DNA from: Oscillatoria princeps RMCB-10 | GTDB lineage: Bacteria > Cyanobacteriota > Cyanobacteriia > Cyanobacteriales > Oscillatoriaceae | DNA: 64,000 bases | Assembly: GCA_019359235.1 (NCBI GenBank) | Contig: JAHHHT010000001.1 | Span: 124,001 to 188,000, forward strand | Direction of reading: 5' to 3' | In this document: in pieces, positions 19,749 through 28,789 of the stretch | Layout: each line of letters opens with the position of its first letter | Numbering within the stretch: the first letter of the stretch is position 1 | Notes under the pieces: model-generated | What the model saw: the letters and a program-made list of their open reading frames with translations, nothing else | The model's database searches: none | What the model was told of the DNA's origin: nothing | Program-made: the position numbers and the translations under genes

Positions 19749-21425
19749 GTGGAAAGCACCCTCCCCCCCTCAACTCAATCCGTGGAATTTGACTCCATTG
19801 ACGCCGCCCTGGCAGACCTGAAGGCGGGCCGGTGTGTGGTGGTGGTGGATGATGAAAACCGGGAAAACGAAGGCGACGTCATCTGCGCCGCCCAGTTTGC
19901 CACCCCCGACACGATTAATTTCATGGCGGTGTGCGCGCGGGGTCTGATTTGTCTGGCCATGACCGGCGAACGCTTGGATGAGCTGGACTTGCCGCTAATG
20001 GTGGCCAGCAGCACCGCCCTTGACCAGACGGCGTTCACCGTCAGCATTGACGCTGGGCACCACCTGGGCGTCAGCACCGGCATCTCAGCGGAGGACAGAT
20101 CCCGCACCATCCAAGCCGCCATCAACCCGGGCACGCGACCGAGCGACCTGCGGCGACCGGGCCACATCTTTCCCTTGCGGGCTAAGGAAGGGGGTGTCTT
20201 GAGGCGAGCCGGCCATACGGAAGCGGGAGTGGACTTGGCCAGACTGGCCGGTTTGTATCCCGCCGGCGTTATCTGCGAAATCCAAAATCCCGACGGTTCG
20301 ATGGCGAGGCTGCCCCAGTTAGTCGAGTACGCCCGCACCCACAACCTGAAAATTATCAGCATCGCCGACTTGATCGGTTACCGGCTCAAGCACGAGCGGT
20401 TTGTCCGCCGCGAGACTGTGGCGCTTTTGCCGACAGAGTTCGGTCAATTCCACATCTACGCTTACCGCAACCTGCTGGACAGTAGCGAGCATGTCGCGAT
20501 TGTCAAAGGCGACCCAGCGGAATTTCACGACAAGCCGGTAATGGTGCGCGTTCACTCGGAATGCCTCACGGGCGACGCCCTCGGCTCCCTGCGCTGCGAC
20601 TGCCGCATGCAGCTAATTGCAGCGCTGAAAATGATTGAAAATGCCGGCAGCGGCGTAGTCGTCTACCTGCGCCAAGAAGGTCGGGGCATTGGCCTGATTA
20701 ATAAGTTGAAAGCCTATTCGTTGCAGGATTTGGGGCTGGATACCGTAGAAGCCAATGAGCGCCTCGGTTTCCCTGCCGATTTGCGCAACTACGGCGTGGG
20801 GGCGCAAATGCTCAACGATCTCGGCGTCAGCAAAATCCGCCTGATTACTAACAACCCCCGCAAGATTGCTGGGTTGAAAGGTTACGGTTTGGAGATTGTG
20901 GACAGGGTGCCGCTGCTGATTGAGGCCAATTTGTACAACTGCACCTATCTCGCCACTAAGGCGCAAAAGCTGGGTCACATGCTGTTGCAGACTTATCTGG
21001 TTACGGTGGCGATTCACTGGCTAGACGATCTGCTGCCGGTTGCGGATCGCTTTGAGCGCTTGGAAAAACTGCGGAATTTGGCGGCGGAACACCACCTGCT
21101 GCTCCAGGAAGAAACCCGACCGGTGATTTTGCCCCTGTTCGGCAAACCCTCCCTGACTGTCCACTTGGGCTTTGACCAGCCACAATTGGCCGCAACTGAC
21201 TGGTACCGGCAGCCCCACCATCCCTACGTCAGAGCCATCGGGCAAATCCTCGACCAGGTAGCCAGGGAGCCGCAAGTGCGGCAGCTGGAATTCCTGGTTT
21301 CTGCCGGTGCCGATCCCCTGACGAATCTGGGGGTGCAGCTGAACCGGCTTTCTTTCCCCCTCGGCGAGTTACCGTCTTCTGTCTGCGAGCGCCTGGAAAC
21401 TCAAACCATTTACAGCTTCGCTTAA
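19749..21425 (+). CDS. ribBA: Bifunctional DHBP synthase / GTP cyclohydrolase II
   Basis: The 558-residue enzyme makes both riboflavin precursors. The DHBP synthase half (about 12-215) has [10 protein letters not shown] and [18 protein letters not shown]. The GTP cyclohydrolase II half (about 220-425) has the zinc cysteines in [16 protein letters not shown] and the GRGIGL loop. A C-terminal extension of about 130 residues, known from cyanobacterial RibBA, follows. The start is a GTG without a clear Shine-Dalgarno site, so the true start could differ slightly. Immediately downstream lies the six-copy tandem array. Confidence 0.95.
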   Translation: MESTLPPSTQSVEFDSIDAALADLKAGRCVVVVDDENRENEGDVICAAQFATPDTINFMAVCARGLICLAMTGERLDELDLPLMVASSTALDQTAFTVSIDAGHHLGVSTGISAEDRSRTIQAAINPGTRPSDLRRPGHIFPLRAKEGGVLRRAGHTEAGVDLARLAGLYPAGVICEIQNPDGSMARLPQLVEYARTHNLKIISIADLIGYRLKHERFVRRETVALLPTEFGQFHIYAYRNLLDSSEHVAIVKGDPAEFHDKPVMVRVHSECLTGDALGSLRCDCRMQLIAALKMIENAGSGVVVYLRQEGRGIGLINKLKAYSLQDLGLDTVEANERLGFPADLRNYGVGAQMLNDLGVSKIRLITNNPRKIAGLKGYGLEIVDRVPLLIEANLYNCTYLATKAQKLGHMLLQTYLVTVAIHWLDDLLPVADRFERLEKLRNLAAEHHLLLQEETRPVILPLFGKPSLTVHLGFDQPQLAATDWYRQPHHPYVRAIGQILDQVAREPQVRQLEFLVSAGADPLTNLGVQLNRLSFPLGELPSSVCERLETQTIYSFA

Positions 21426-21570
21426 GACATCGCGGATCTCAGTTGACATGCATCTGCTGTTTGCGGTCAACAGGTGGGCAGAATTAAGCTAGGCGGCAAG
21501 AAACGTCTGCCTTTGGGTTGAAATTTTGTCTTTTTTCCGCCGCCGCGCCCAAATTTTTCCTGGGGTGGGG

Positions 21571-21599
21571 TTGACTTTAGTTTGCTGTCGGGATACACT
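21571..21599 (+). promoter_or_regulatory. Sigma-70-type promoter in array unit 1, rightward
   Basis: TTGACT at 21571-21576 and TACACT at 21594-21599 are separated by 17 bp, the optimal spacing. The TTGACT box recurs at 21965, 22360, 22790, 23184 and 23579 with the same TACACT downstream. A second AT-rich box (TATAAT, 21603-21608) follows. Confidence 0.6.
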
Positions 21600-21606
21600 A
21601 TTTATA

Positions 21607-21734
21607 ATGGGAATATTGCCTAAAATAAAATTTTCGCGACTATCCCATTATAAATAAGTATACCCCAAGCCGGTGCGAGAGTCAAGCCCCAGGAGAAAAA
21701 AATGCCGCCGGCGCTCAAGGCGGCCAATTTTTGA
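21607..21734 (+). ncRNA. Candidate small RNA or micro-mRNA of the array unit
   Basis: From the predicted +1 near 21607 a short transcript would include an AGGAG site (21691-21695), ATG at 21702 and a 10-codon frame encoding MPPALKAANF before TGA at 21732-21734. GCCGCC and GGCGGC (21704-21709, 21719-21724) form a stem followed by CAATTTTT, a possible intrinsic terminator. In units 5 and 6 the codons for LKA are replaced by HPL, which breaks this stem. Coding and non-coding readings are both possible; expression is unproven. Confidence 0.35.
21657..21685 (-). promoter_or_regulatory. Facing sigma-70-type promoter in array unit 1, leftward
   Basis: On the minus strand TTGACT (21685-21680) and TATACT (21662-21657) are also 17 bp apart. 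It faces the rightward promoter, so predicted transcripts would overlap for about 40 bp. The arrangement is carried by every copy of the palindrome. Confidence 0.6.
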
Positions 21735-21911
21735 GAAAGCCAAGGCGTGATGGAAGCCACCGGCAATGGAAATGGGCACTTCTGGGAGGGGGCGGATTTG
21801 CCGGAAGCCGTTGCCAAAACCGGCACTGCTGAAAGTCCACAGTATTGCCGGTAGTGCCAGTCAAAGGGAGGACTCCGGCTTGCGGGGGCTACAATTAGAA
21901 CAGTCTGCCGG

Positions 21912-22306
21912 TTGAAATTTTGTCTTTTTTGTGCCGCCGCGCCCAAATTTTTCCTGGGGTGGGGTTGACTTTAGTTTGCTGTCGGGATACACTATATATA
22001 ATAGGAATATTGCCTAAAATAAAATTTTCGCGACTATCCCATTATGAATAAGTATACCCCAAGCCGGTGCGAGAGTCAAGCCCCAGGAGAAAAAAAATGC
22101 CGCCGGCGCTCAAGGCGGCCAATTTTTGAGAAAGCCAAGGCGTGATGGAAGCCACCGGCAATGGAAAAGGGCACTTCTGGGAGGGGGCGGGAGTGCCGGA
22201 AGCCGTTGCCAAAACCGGCACTGCTGAAAGTCCACAGTATTGCCGGTAGTGCCAGTCAAAGGGAGGACTCCGGCTTGCGGGGGCTACAATTAGAACAGTC
22301 TGCCGG
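21912..22306. repeat. Tandem array unit 2 (395 bp)
   Basis: The palindrome has a variant left arm (TATATAATAGGA) and right arm (CCCATTATGAAT), so the inner stem is weaker than in unit 1. The 34-codon frame differs by GGAAAAGGG for GGAAATGGG and GGGAGTG for GGATTTG. Both promoter motifs are kept. Confidence 0.9.
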
Positions 22307-22736
22307 TTGAAATTTTGTCTTTTTTGTGCCGCCGCGCCCAAATTTTTCCTGGGGTGGGGTTGACTTTAGTTTGCTGTCGGGATACACTATATATAATAGG
22401 AATATTGCCTAAAATAAAATTTTCGCGACTATCCCATTATGAATAAGTATACCCCAAGCCGGTGCGAGAGTCAAGCCCCAGGAGAAAAAAAATGCCGCCG
22501 GCGCTCAAGGCGGCCAATTTTTGAGAGAGCCCACCGGCTTGATGGAAGCCACCGGCTAGGGACATGGACACTTCTGGGAGGGGCGCTCGTGCCGGTGGGC
22601 AAGCCGGTTTGAGCCGGTGGAGTGGCAGATATTCTCATTGCCTTTCCCGGCACGGCTGAAAGTTGTCCACCGCCGGCAGTGCCAGTCAAAGGGAGGACTC
22701 CGGCTTGCGGGGGCTAGAATAAGAACAGTCTGCCGG
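22307..22736. repeat. Tandem array unit 3 (430 bp, divergent interior)
   Basis: The palindrome matches unit 2, but from about 22524 the body is replaced by a related sequence with GCCGGTGGGCAAGCCGG and TGGCAGATATT. This makes the unit 35 bp longer and closes the 34-codon frame early with TAG. The same alternative body starts in unit 6. Confidence 0.9.
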
Positions 22737-23130
22737 AAAAAATTTTGTCTTTTTTGTGCCGCCGCGCCCAAATTTTTCCTGGGGTGGGGTTGACTTTAGT
22801 TTGCTGTCGGGATACACTATTTATAATGGGAATATTGCCTAAAATAAAATTTTCGCGACTATCCCATTATAAATAAGTATACCCCAAGCCGGTGCGAGAG
22901 TCAAGCCCCAGGAGAAAAAAATGCCGCCGGCGCTCAAGGCGGCCAATTTTTGAGAAAGCCAAGGCGTGATGGAAGCCACCGGCAATGGAAATGGGCACTT
23001 CTGGGAGGGGGCGGATTTGCCGGAAGCCGTTGCCAAAACCGGCACTGCTGAAAGTCCACAGTATTGCCGGTAGTGCCAGTCAAAGGGAGGACTCCGGCTT
23101 GCGGGGGCTACAATTAGAACAGTCTGCCGG
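22737..23130. repeat. Tandem array unit 4 (394 bp)
   Basis: Apart from its first bases (AAAAAA instead of TTGAAA, and GTG for CC after CTTTTTT) this unit reads the same as unit 1, including the perfect TTTATAATGGGA/TCCCATTATAAA inner stem. It suggests a multi-unit duplication or gene conversion. Confidence 0.9.
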
Positions 23131-23525
23131 TTGAAATTTTGTCTTTTTTCCGCCGCCGCGCCCAAATTTTTCCTGGGGTGGGGTTGACTTTAGTTTGCTG
23201 TCGGGATACACTATTTATAATGGGAATATTGCCTAAAATAAAATTTTCGCGACTATCCCATTATGAATAAGTATACCCCAAGCCGGTGCGAGAGTCAAGC
23301 CCCAGGAGAAAAAAAATGCCGCCGGCGCATCCGTTGGCCAATTTTTGAGAAAGCCAAGGCGTGATGGAAGCCACCGGCAATGGAAAAGGGCACTTCTGGG
23401 AGGGGGCGGGAGTGCCGGAAGCCGTTGCCAAAACCGGCACTGCTGAAAGTCCACAGTATTGCCGGTAGTGCCAGTCAAAGGGAGGACTCCGGCTTGCGGG
23501 GGCTACAATTAGAACAGTCTGCCGG
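23131..23525. repeat. Tandem array unit 5 (395 bp)
   Basis: A mosaic. The left palindrome arm follows unit 1, the right arm (CCCATTATGAAT) follows unit 2, and the micro-frame carries the CATCCGTTG (HPL) variant. The 34-codon frame is of the unit 2 type. Confidence 0.9.
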
Positions 23526-23865
23526 TTGAAATTTTGTCTTTTTTGTGCCGCCGCGCCCAAATTTTTCCTGGGGTGGGGTTGACTTTAGTTTGCTGTCGGG
23601 ATACACTATTTATAATGGGAATATTGCCTAAAATAAAATTTTCGCGACTATCCCATTATAAATAAGTATACCCCAAGCCGGTGCGAGAGTCAAGCCCCAG
23701 GAGAAAAAAAATGCCGCCGGCGCATCCGTTGGCCAATTTTTGAGAAAGCCAAGGCGTGATGGAAGCCACCGGCAATGGAAATGGGCACTTCTGGGAGGGG
23801 GCGGATTTGCCGGTGGGCTTGCCGGTTTGAGCCTATTGAGTGGCAGATATTGTAATTGCCTTGCA
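23526..23865. repeat. Tandem array unit 6 (truncated)
   Basis: The palindrome is of the unit 1 type with the HPL micro-frame. After GCGGATTTGCCGG the sequence switches to the alternative body (GTGGGCTTGCCGG ... TGGCAGATATT) seen in unit 3 and then runs out just before the end of the small secreted-protein gene. Confidence 0.85.
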
Positions 23866-23887
23866 AAGTCACAAAGCCGGCGTGCTG

Positions 23888-24196
23888 TCAGAACGGAGCA
23901 AACGGGACAACCGTGCGAATCAGCTTGCGCACCCGCAGCAGGAAAATCAGCTGCCGCACGTCCGCGTTCAGCCTCGGTGTCGGGCCAGTTAAAAGCTGCG
24001 CTTGCAGTTCAGCATACTCGGCGGCGGTCAGGGGTTTGCCATTTACCGGCGATCTCGCCGACGTGAAAATCTCTGTGCGCAACACCTCTTCGGGAACGTC
24101 AGAAGCAGGTGGCAGCGAGAGCGCCGGCTCAGCACCCGCCAAGGCCAACATCAGGGCGGGCGCGACGGCAAACCCGCTGGGAAATTTGGGACGCAC
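23888..24196 (-). CDS. Small secreted cyanobacterial hypothetical protein
   Basis: The 102-residue protein has a signal peptide (FAVAPALMLALAGAEPALSLP) with an ALS cleavage site. The mature part contains PEEVLRTEIFTSARSPVNGKPLTAAEYAELQAQL, which I associate with a conserved cyanobacterial family. The start is a GTG with GGGAG about 8 bases upstream. It lies 46 bp downstream of the GST gene on the same strand and may share its transcript. Function unknown. Confidence 0.75.
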   Translation of the reverse strand: MRPKFPSGFAVAPALMLALAGAEPALSLPPASDVPEEVLRTEIFTSARSPVNGKPLTAAEYAELQAQLLTGPTPRLNADVRQLIFLLRVRKLIRTVVPFAPF

Positions 24197-24242
24197 GGAG
24201 TTTCTCCCTTGACAAATGATTAACTTTATAGTATTAAGGCGC

Positions 24243-24914
24243 TCAGCCCAATCCGGGCGGCACCGGCTCGCCGCAGATGTGGTGGATTTGGGCGATGCGC
24301 TCGAACAGCCAGGGACAGTCCTGCCGGTACTGCGGAATCAGCGCCAGGGGGCTGAGCAGGGCAGCCGCCGCTATGTCAGCGACGCTCAAACGATCTCCCA
24401 CCAAATAGGGACTGTCAATCCACCGGCACGACAAAAACTCCAGGGCGGTGGCGAGACGCTCAGACGCCAGCTGTACCGAAGCCCGGTTAATCTTGTACTG
24501 CCGGCGCACCACTTGGATAACCAGCTGGCTGAATAGGGAGGGATCGATCTGCTTGCCCTCCCCGGCGCGAAAGTCGTAGTAGACAAAGCGGGTGGCGGTG
24601 CCGACACTTTCATCCAGCCAGTCTTCCAGCATCAAAGCTTCTGCCTGCAGCCTTAGTGCCGGGAACGACAAAGCCGGTTCTGGCTGGAAGGTTTCCAGAA
24701 ATTGCAAAATTCGCGTCGAGTCCCCAATCGCTGCCGGTTGCCCAACGAGTTCGGGGAGGAGAACCGGCAGAGTCGTCAGCCCAGTCAGCGGTTTGACCTT
24801 AAAAGCGTGCGCTCCCGGAGTTAGATTCTCAACGCGATAAGGGATTTTCTTGTAACCGAGCGCCAGTCGAGCCTTGCGGCAATAGTGAGAGGTACTGAAC
24901 TGCAACAGCAGCAT
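24243..24914 (-). CDS. Glutathione S-transferase family protein
   Basis: The 223-residue protein has an N-terminal thioredoxin-like domain (LLLQFSTSHYCRKARLALGYKKIPYRVENL, with DSTRILQFLE as the glutathione gamma-glutamyl site) and an all-alpha C-terminal domain (YLVGDRLSVADIAAAALLSPL). The SHYC motif suggests a cysteine or serine type enzyme. The substrate is unknown. ATG at 24914. Confidence 0.9.
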   Translation of the reverse strand: MLLLQFSTSHYCRKARLALGYKKIPYRVENLTPGAHAFKVKPLTGLTTLPVLLPELVGQPAAIGDSTRILQFLETFQPEPALSFPALRLQAEALMLEDWLDESVGTATRFVYYDFRAGEGKQIDPSLFSQLVIQVVRRQYKINRASVQLASERLATALEFLSCRWIDSPYLVGDRLSVADIAAAALLSPLALIPQYRQDCPWLFERIAQIHHICGEPVPPGLG

Positions 24915-25242
24915 TTAATAAATTTAATAAATTGAGGAGCCTGCCAAACTACCGAGTTTGCAGGCATTTGTTAATTGGGGGTGCGAGAGCCAAAAACTCA
25001 GGCTAGACAGCTAGACCTGCTTCAGGAGAAGGCAAGACTAGCCTGTTTCAGCTGCTGAGTTAACAGACTGTTAATAAACAATTTGGCAACTGCATGCCGG
25101 CGGTGGAACACTGCTAGCCCTCTTGGGAGACAGACCAAGGGAAGTTGCCAGCAGCAATTGCCACACCGGCCTGCTTTTGAACCGCCGGGCCAAACAGCAG
25201 GGCTTTCTTGTGCCGAGGGACGTGTGAGGAGCGAGTAACAGC
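24915..25242. other. Intergenic region between GST and lipoprotein genes
   Basis: These 328 bp have no supported gene. A short AT stretch near 24915 probably holds the GST promoter, and nothing else stands out. Confidence 0.3.
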
Positions 25243-25503
25243 CTAGGGGGTTTTCTTGTCCGGAGTCTTAGCGTCCGGAGTTTTAGCGTCTGGAGTCTTA
25301 GCGTCCGGAGTTTTAGCGTCTGGAGCCTTAGTAGCTCCTGGGGCAGGCGCTGTTGCCGGAGCGGTCGTTGCCGGCGCAGTCGGTGTCGGAGATTTGCCCG
25401 CCCCTTCCGGTGACGGAGGGGGAACCTCTCCACCGCCGCCGCAGGCTCCGAGAGCGGCACTCATGCTGAGGGCTAGAGCTAAACCAAGGATTTTTGTGTT
25501 CAT
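25243..25503 (-). CDS. Small lipoprotein with DAKTP tandem repeats
   Basis: The 86-residue protein has a lipoprotein signal (ILGLALALSMSAALGAC) with the lipid-attachment Cys at residue 21. After a Gly/Pro/Thr/Ala-rich stretch come five 5-residue repeats, from APDAK to TPDKK, ending at the stop. The DNA is a 15-bp tandem array, so copy number can change by slippage. It is probably an outer- or plasma-membrane anchored spacer-like protein; function unknown. Confidence 0.75.
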   Translation of the reverse strand: MNTKILGLALALSMSAALGACGGGGEVPPPSPEGAGKSPTPTAPATTAPATAPAPGATKAPDAKTPDAKTPDAKTPDAKTPDKKTP

Positions 25504-25959
25504 CTAAGTATTATGCGCCGCACACCCCATCCGGGTAAGGGATAGAGGGGGGGCATCCTCCTATCTAGTGTTTACTGCGCCCAGTTTTTGCAGGCGCTTC
25601 GCCCAGGCGCTGTTAGCGCAGGGCCAAGTTGCCAGGAACCGGGCCAAACCTGTAGTGTTAGGACTGTCCAGCTAGCGCGGCCCTCAATTGGAATCCGCTT
25701 ACTAGATGAATAAGATACTGCAGTTACCAAAAAATGTCACAGAAATTCATCTCGCGCCGGTCGGAGATCGGCTTTCGGTTGGGCCAGACCCGGCGGGCCG
25801 GTGCAAAAACAGCCCAGTGGTAGTATGAGTGTGATTGATTTTTTAGCTCTTGTGGGGAAAACTAGCTGACAAATCCCCCGAGCGCCTCAATATACGACAG
25901 TTGCCATCAACTCCACAACAGCCCGGTGGGCAATTCCATACTTGATATAGGTGAAGTCT
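25504..25959. other. Divergent spacer between lipoprotein and ftsL-like genes
   Basis: 456 bp without a supported gene. It contains short inverted repeats (GCGCTTCGCCCAGGCGC near 25590) that may form a hairpin. Confidence 0.35.
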
Positions 25960-26487
25960 ATGTCTGCTGCTATTAGAGCCACGGGTTCGCGCCGCCAAAG
26001 GGCTCAAACTCCAGATCCAGCCGCCAGCACCCCCCAAGTGACTCCTGTCAACAGGACACTGACCGCCGTGCCGCCAATGACCGCCAGCCAGACGGTTAAA
26101 GTTCTGCCGGCACAGGCCACCCCACCGCTGTGGTTGCGAGCCCTCCTTGGCGTGCAGCGAGCTTCCTCAGTCTTGACTCTCCTGCTGGTGGTCGCCTGCT
26201 TGAGCGTTTACGGGTGGACGGTGTATTCCCAGCAGATGATGCGCAAGCAGTCGCGCCAGCTAGAAATTCTGCGACGGCAAGAGGGGCAACTGGCTGTTGC
26301 CAATGAAACCCTGAAAAATCAACTGGCAAAGCTTGCCGAACATCCAGGTTCGGGACTGGTGTCGCCCGCACCAGACCGGATGATTTTTCTCAAATCCGCG
26401 CCGCCTCGCCATCGGGCCACTCCCCCCCACAAGCCAGCTTCCGCCGGCAATTCTCAGAAGCCTGCCTCCAACCCTCTGGGCTATTAG
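25960..26487 (+). CDS. Bitopic membrane protein, FtsL-like position
   Basis: The roughly 175-residue protein has a basic, Pro/Thr-rich cytoplasmic N-terminus and one membrane segment (ASSVLTLLLVVACLSVYGWTVY). A short coiled coil (MRKQSRQLEILRRQEGQLAVANETLKNQLAKL) and a disordered tail follow. This layout and its place just upstream of a class B PBP match the FtsL/DivIC-like partner of the divisome. AGGTGA precedes the ATG at 25960; an in-frame GTG at 25951 is less likely. The role is inferred from topology and neighbours. Confidence 0.7.
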   Translation: MSAAIRATGSRRQRAQTPDPAASTPQVTPVNRTLTAVPPMTASQTVKVLPAQATPPLWLRALLGVQRASSVLTLLLVVACLSVYGWTVYSQQMMRKQSRQLEILRRQEGQLAVANETLKNQLAKLAEHPGSGLVSPAPDRMIFLKSAPPRHRATPPHKPASAGNSQKPASNPLGY

Positions 26488-26529
26488 TGCCCGCCGGCAG
26501 AAATTTTTAACCCCAGTGGCACGGTGGCG

Positions 26530-26562
26530 CAGTGCTAGGGGTTAGGTGTTAGGTGTTAGGTG
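26530..26562. repeat. TTAGGTG short tandem repeat
   Basis: Four imperfect copies of GTTAGGTGTTAGGTG-type heptamers lie in the 300-bp gap between the FtsL-like gene and the PBP gene. The rest of the gap is GC-rich with no gene. Confidence 0.6.
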
Positions 26563-26801
26563 TCAGGACAAGGCGTGGGCTGAAGGAGTGGGGGGCTTTG
26601 GGCCTCTTCTAGCGAGCGGGGGCGGGGGGCAGGGAGCGAATCTGGAGATAAAACAAGTAGAGGGGGTTTAAGTGGGCAGCCCCAGCCACAAAAATTTTAG
26701 ATTTTCTTTCACTCCGCTGAAAAATTGTTATTATACCCCGGACGAGCGTTTTTGTCAAGGGTTAAAGCCAAAATTAAAAATCTTGAGTGAGCGATCGAAC
26801 T

Positions 26802-28784
26802 ATGGCCTCGACAGTGCCGCCCTCATCATTTAACCGGCGCGGGCGCAGAGCCGCAAAGCGCCCCCAGACCGGCACCGGCTCAGATCCCGTCAAGGAGCGC
26901 CGCCCGTCGCGAGTCGTTTCCCTGTCGCAGAGGAAAGCAGAACTGGATCGAAAACCGAGCCGGAGCGCTACCGGGCGAGCCAGCCAAAGCCGCAAGCGTT
27001 CCGCCCGCACTCAAAGGCAGCAGCAATCTGCCGCACTAGCCCCTGCAGTCGGGCTAGCGCGGCGGACGAGACTGCTGCTGGTTTGGTTGGTCTTGATGGC
27101 GGGCGGGCTTTTGCTGGGTGCCAATGTCTACAAGCTGCAAGTCATTAAAGGTAAGGATCTCACAGAGCGAGCCCGGTATCAGCAACAAGTTTCCCAGAAG
27201 CAGCTTGTCCCCCGACGCCCGATAGTTGACCGCCAAGGCAATATCCTAGCCATTGACCGGCCAGTTTACACGCTGTACGCCCACCCCAAGATGTTTGAAA
27301 AGCCGGCAGCTGAGATTGCGGCTCAGCTGGCTCCTATTCTCAACCTAACTGCCGGCAAATTGCTCGATAAGTTCAGCACAGCTCCCAGCGGCATTCGGAT
27401 TGCCGATTTCCTGCCCAAAGAGGGAGGAGATCGCATAGCTGACCTGAATCTGAATGGCTTAGACTTAACTGAGCAATTCTCCCGCTTCTACCCCCACCAA
27501 GAACTGGCGGCAGAAATCGTCGGCTACTTTGATTTTGACAACGAGAAGAAACCGCAAGCCGGCGTAGAATACAGCCAGCGCGACTTGCTGGACCGCTCCA
27601 TAACGCCAGATCCCAGCAACCCGCTAGCAGCAACAGTCAAGCAAGAACCAATGGGGTTTTTACCCATCGACGACCTGCGCTTGCAGCTGACTGTAGACAC
27701 TCGCCTGCAACAGGCGGCTCGCTCCGCCCTGCAGCAAAAGATGAAGGAGTACAGCGCCAAGCGAGGAACCGCGATCGTCATGGATGTCAGAGATGGTTCC
27801 TTGCTATCTCTGGTTTCAGAGCCTTCCTACGACCCCAACCAATATTATAATTTCACTTCAGAGCATTTTAAGAACTGCGCGGTGACGGATACCTACGAGC
27901 CCGGTTCCACCTTCAAACCGATTGCCGTCGCCATCGCCTTAGAAGCGCAAGCTATCCATACGGATAGCGTCTTCAATGACTCGGGGGAAATTTACATAGA
28001 TGGCTGGCAAATTGCCAACGCTGACTACGAGTATGCCGGTGGGAGAGGTGTTCTGACTTTGAGCCAGATTCTGCAATACTCCAGCAACATCGGCATGGTA
28101 GAAATTGCCGCACAAATACGGCCTAAGGTTTTCTACAGCTGGCTGGAACGCTTGGGGTTGGGCAAACAGCTCAGCGTTGACATGCCCGATGCCGGCACCA
28201 GCCTGATCGCCAGCCAAAAGGATTTTCTGGCATCTCCTGTTAACGCAGCCACCGCCGCCTTCGGTCAGGGGTTTTCCCTCACCCCCCTGCAGCTGATCCA
28301 GATGCACGCCGCCCTGGCGAATGGCGGTAAACTCGTCACGCCCCACGTCGTGCGCGGGCTGTTCAACAGTGCGGGCGTTCCCTCCTGGACGCCTGAATTG
28401 CCTCTACCCAAGCCGCTTTTCTCCCCCAAAACCACTAAGGCGGTGCTGTCGATGATGGAAGCTGCAGTCACCGATGGCACCGGCAAAGAGGCAGTTATTC
28501 CCGGCTATCGCATTGCCGGCAAAACAGGAACCGCTCAGAAAGCTAAACCCAATGGCGGCTATTACGAAAACGCCAAAATTGTCAGTTTTGTGGGAATTGT
28601 CCCCGCTGATGCTCCCCGCTACGCGATTTTAGCTGTCGTTGACGAACCCCAGGGAGGCAGTGGCGGAAAAGTCGCCGCACCGATTGTCAAATCCATCATC
28701 GAAGCCCTCATCCCGATCGCCGGTATCCCACCCAGCCAAGAAACAGGAGACTTGCCACAGAATAGCGATGTAGAGACGCGATAA
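26802..28784 (+). CDS. ftsI: Class B penicillin-binding protein, FtsI/PBP3-like
   Basis: The roughly 660-residue septal transpeptidase cross-links peptidoglycan at the division site. A long basic cytoplasmic tail precedes one membrane segment (LLLVWLVLMAGGLLLGANVYKL, near residue 95). The dimerisation domain starts RRPIVDRQGNILAID. The transpeptidase domain carries SxxK as STFK, SxN as SSN (YSSNIGM) and KTGT. The ATG at 26802 is taken; a GTG five codons earlier is possible. The last codons (DVETR) fall inside a copy of the dispersed GTAGAGACGCGA palindrome, so the natural C-terminus may have been altered by a repeat insertion. Confidence 0.93.
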   Translation: MASTVPPSSFNRRGRRAAKRPQTGTGSDPVKERRPSRVVSLSQRKAELDRKPSRSATGRASQSRKRSARTQRQQQSAALAPAVGLARRTRLLLVWLVLMAGGLLLGANVYKLQVIKGKDLTERARYQQQVSQKQLVPRRPIVDRQGNILAIDRPVYTLYAHPKMFEKPAAEIAAQLAPILNLTAGKLLDKFSTAPSGIRIADFLPKEGGDRIADLNLNGLDLTEQFSRFYPHQELAAEIVGYFDFDNEKKPQAGVEYSQRDLLDRSITPDPSNPLAATVKQEPMGFLPIDDLRLQLTVDTRLQQAARSALQQKMKEYSAKRGTAIVMDVRDGSLLSLVSEPSYDPNQYYNFTSEHFKNCAVTDTYEPGSTFKPIAVAIALEAQAIHTDSVFNDSGEIYIDGWQIANADYEYAGGRGVLTLSQILQYSSNIGMVEIAAQIRPKVFYSWLERLGLGKQLSVDMPDAGTSLIASQKDFLASPVNAATAAFGQGFSLTPLQLIQMHAALANGGKLVTPHVVRGLFNSAGVPSWTPELPLPKPLFSPKTTKAVLSMMEAAVTDGTGKEAVIPGYRIAGKTGTAQKAKPNGGYYENAKIVSFVGIVPADAPRYAILAVVDEPQGGSGGKVAAPIVKSIIEALIPIAGIPPSQETGDLPQNSDVETR

Positions 28785-28789
28785 ATCCG

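Larger units (their letters stand above)
21518..21911. repeat. Tandem array unit 1 (394 bp)
   Basis: The first of six head-to-tail units, starting TTGAAATTTTGTC. It contains an imperfect palindrome at about 21559-21693 with paired blocks CCTGGGG/CCCCAGG, TTGACT/AGTCAA and TTTATAATGGGA/TCCCATTATAAA. By eye it is the same as unit 4 over its whole length. Downstream of the palindrome lie an AGGAG-preceded 10-codon frame and a second 34-codon frame on the plus strand. Confidence 0.9.

Noticed and set aside
21620-21946. 108-codon minus-strand frame repeated in the tandem array
   Set aside because: It starts with TTG and spans from one palindrome into the next, and its length changes between units (108, 99, 71 codons). 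Because the array is nearly identical, its conservation is not independent evidence. A leftward promoter and an AGGA site exist, so it is kept only as a remote possibility.
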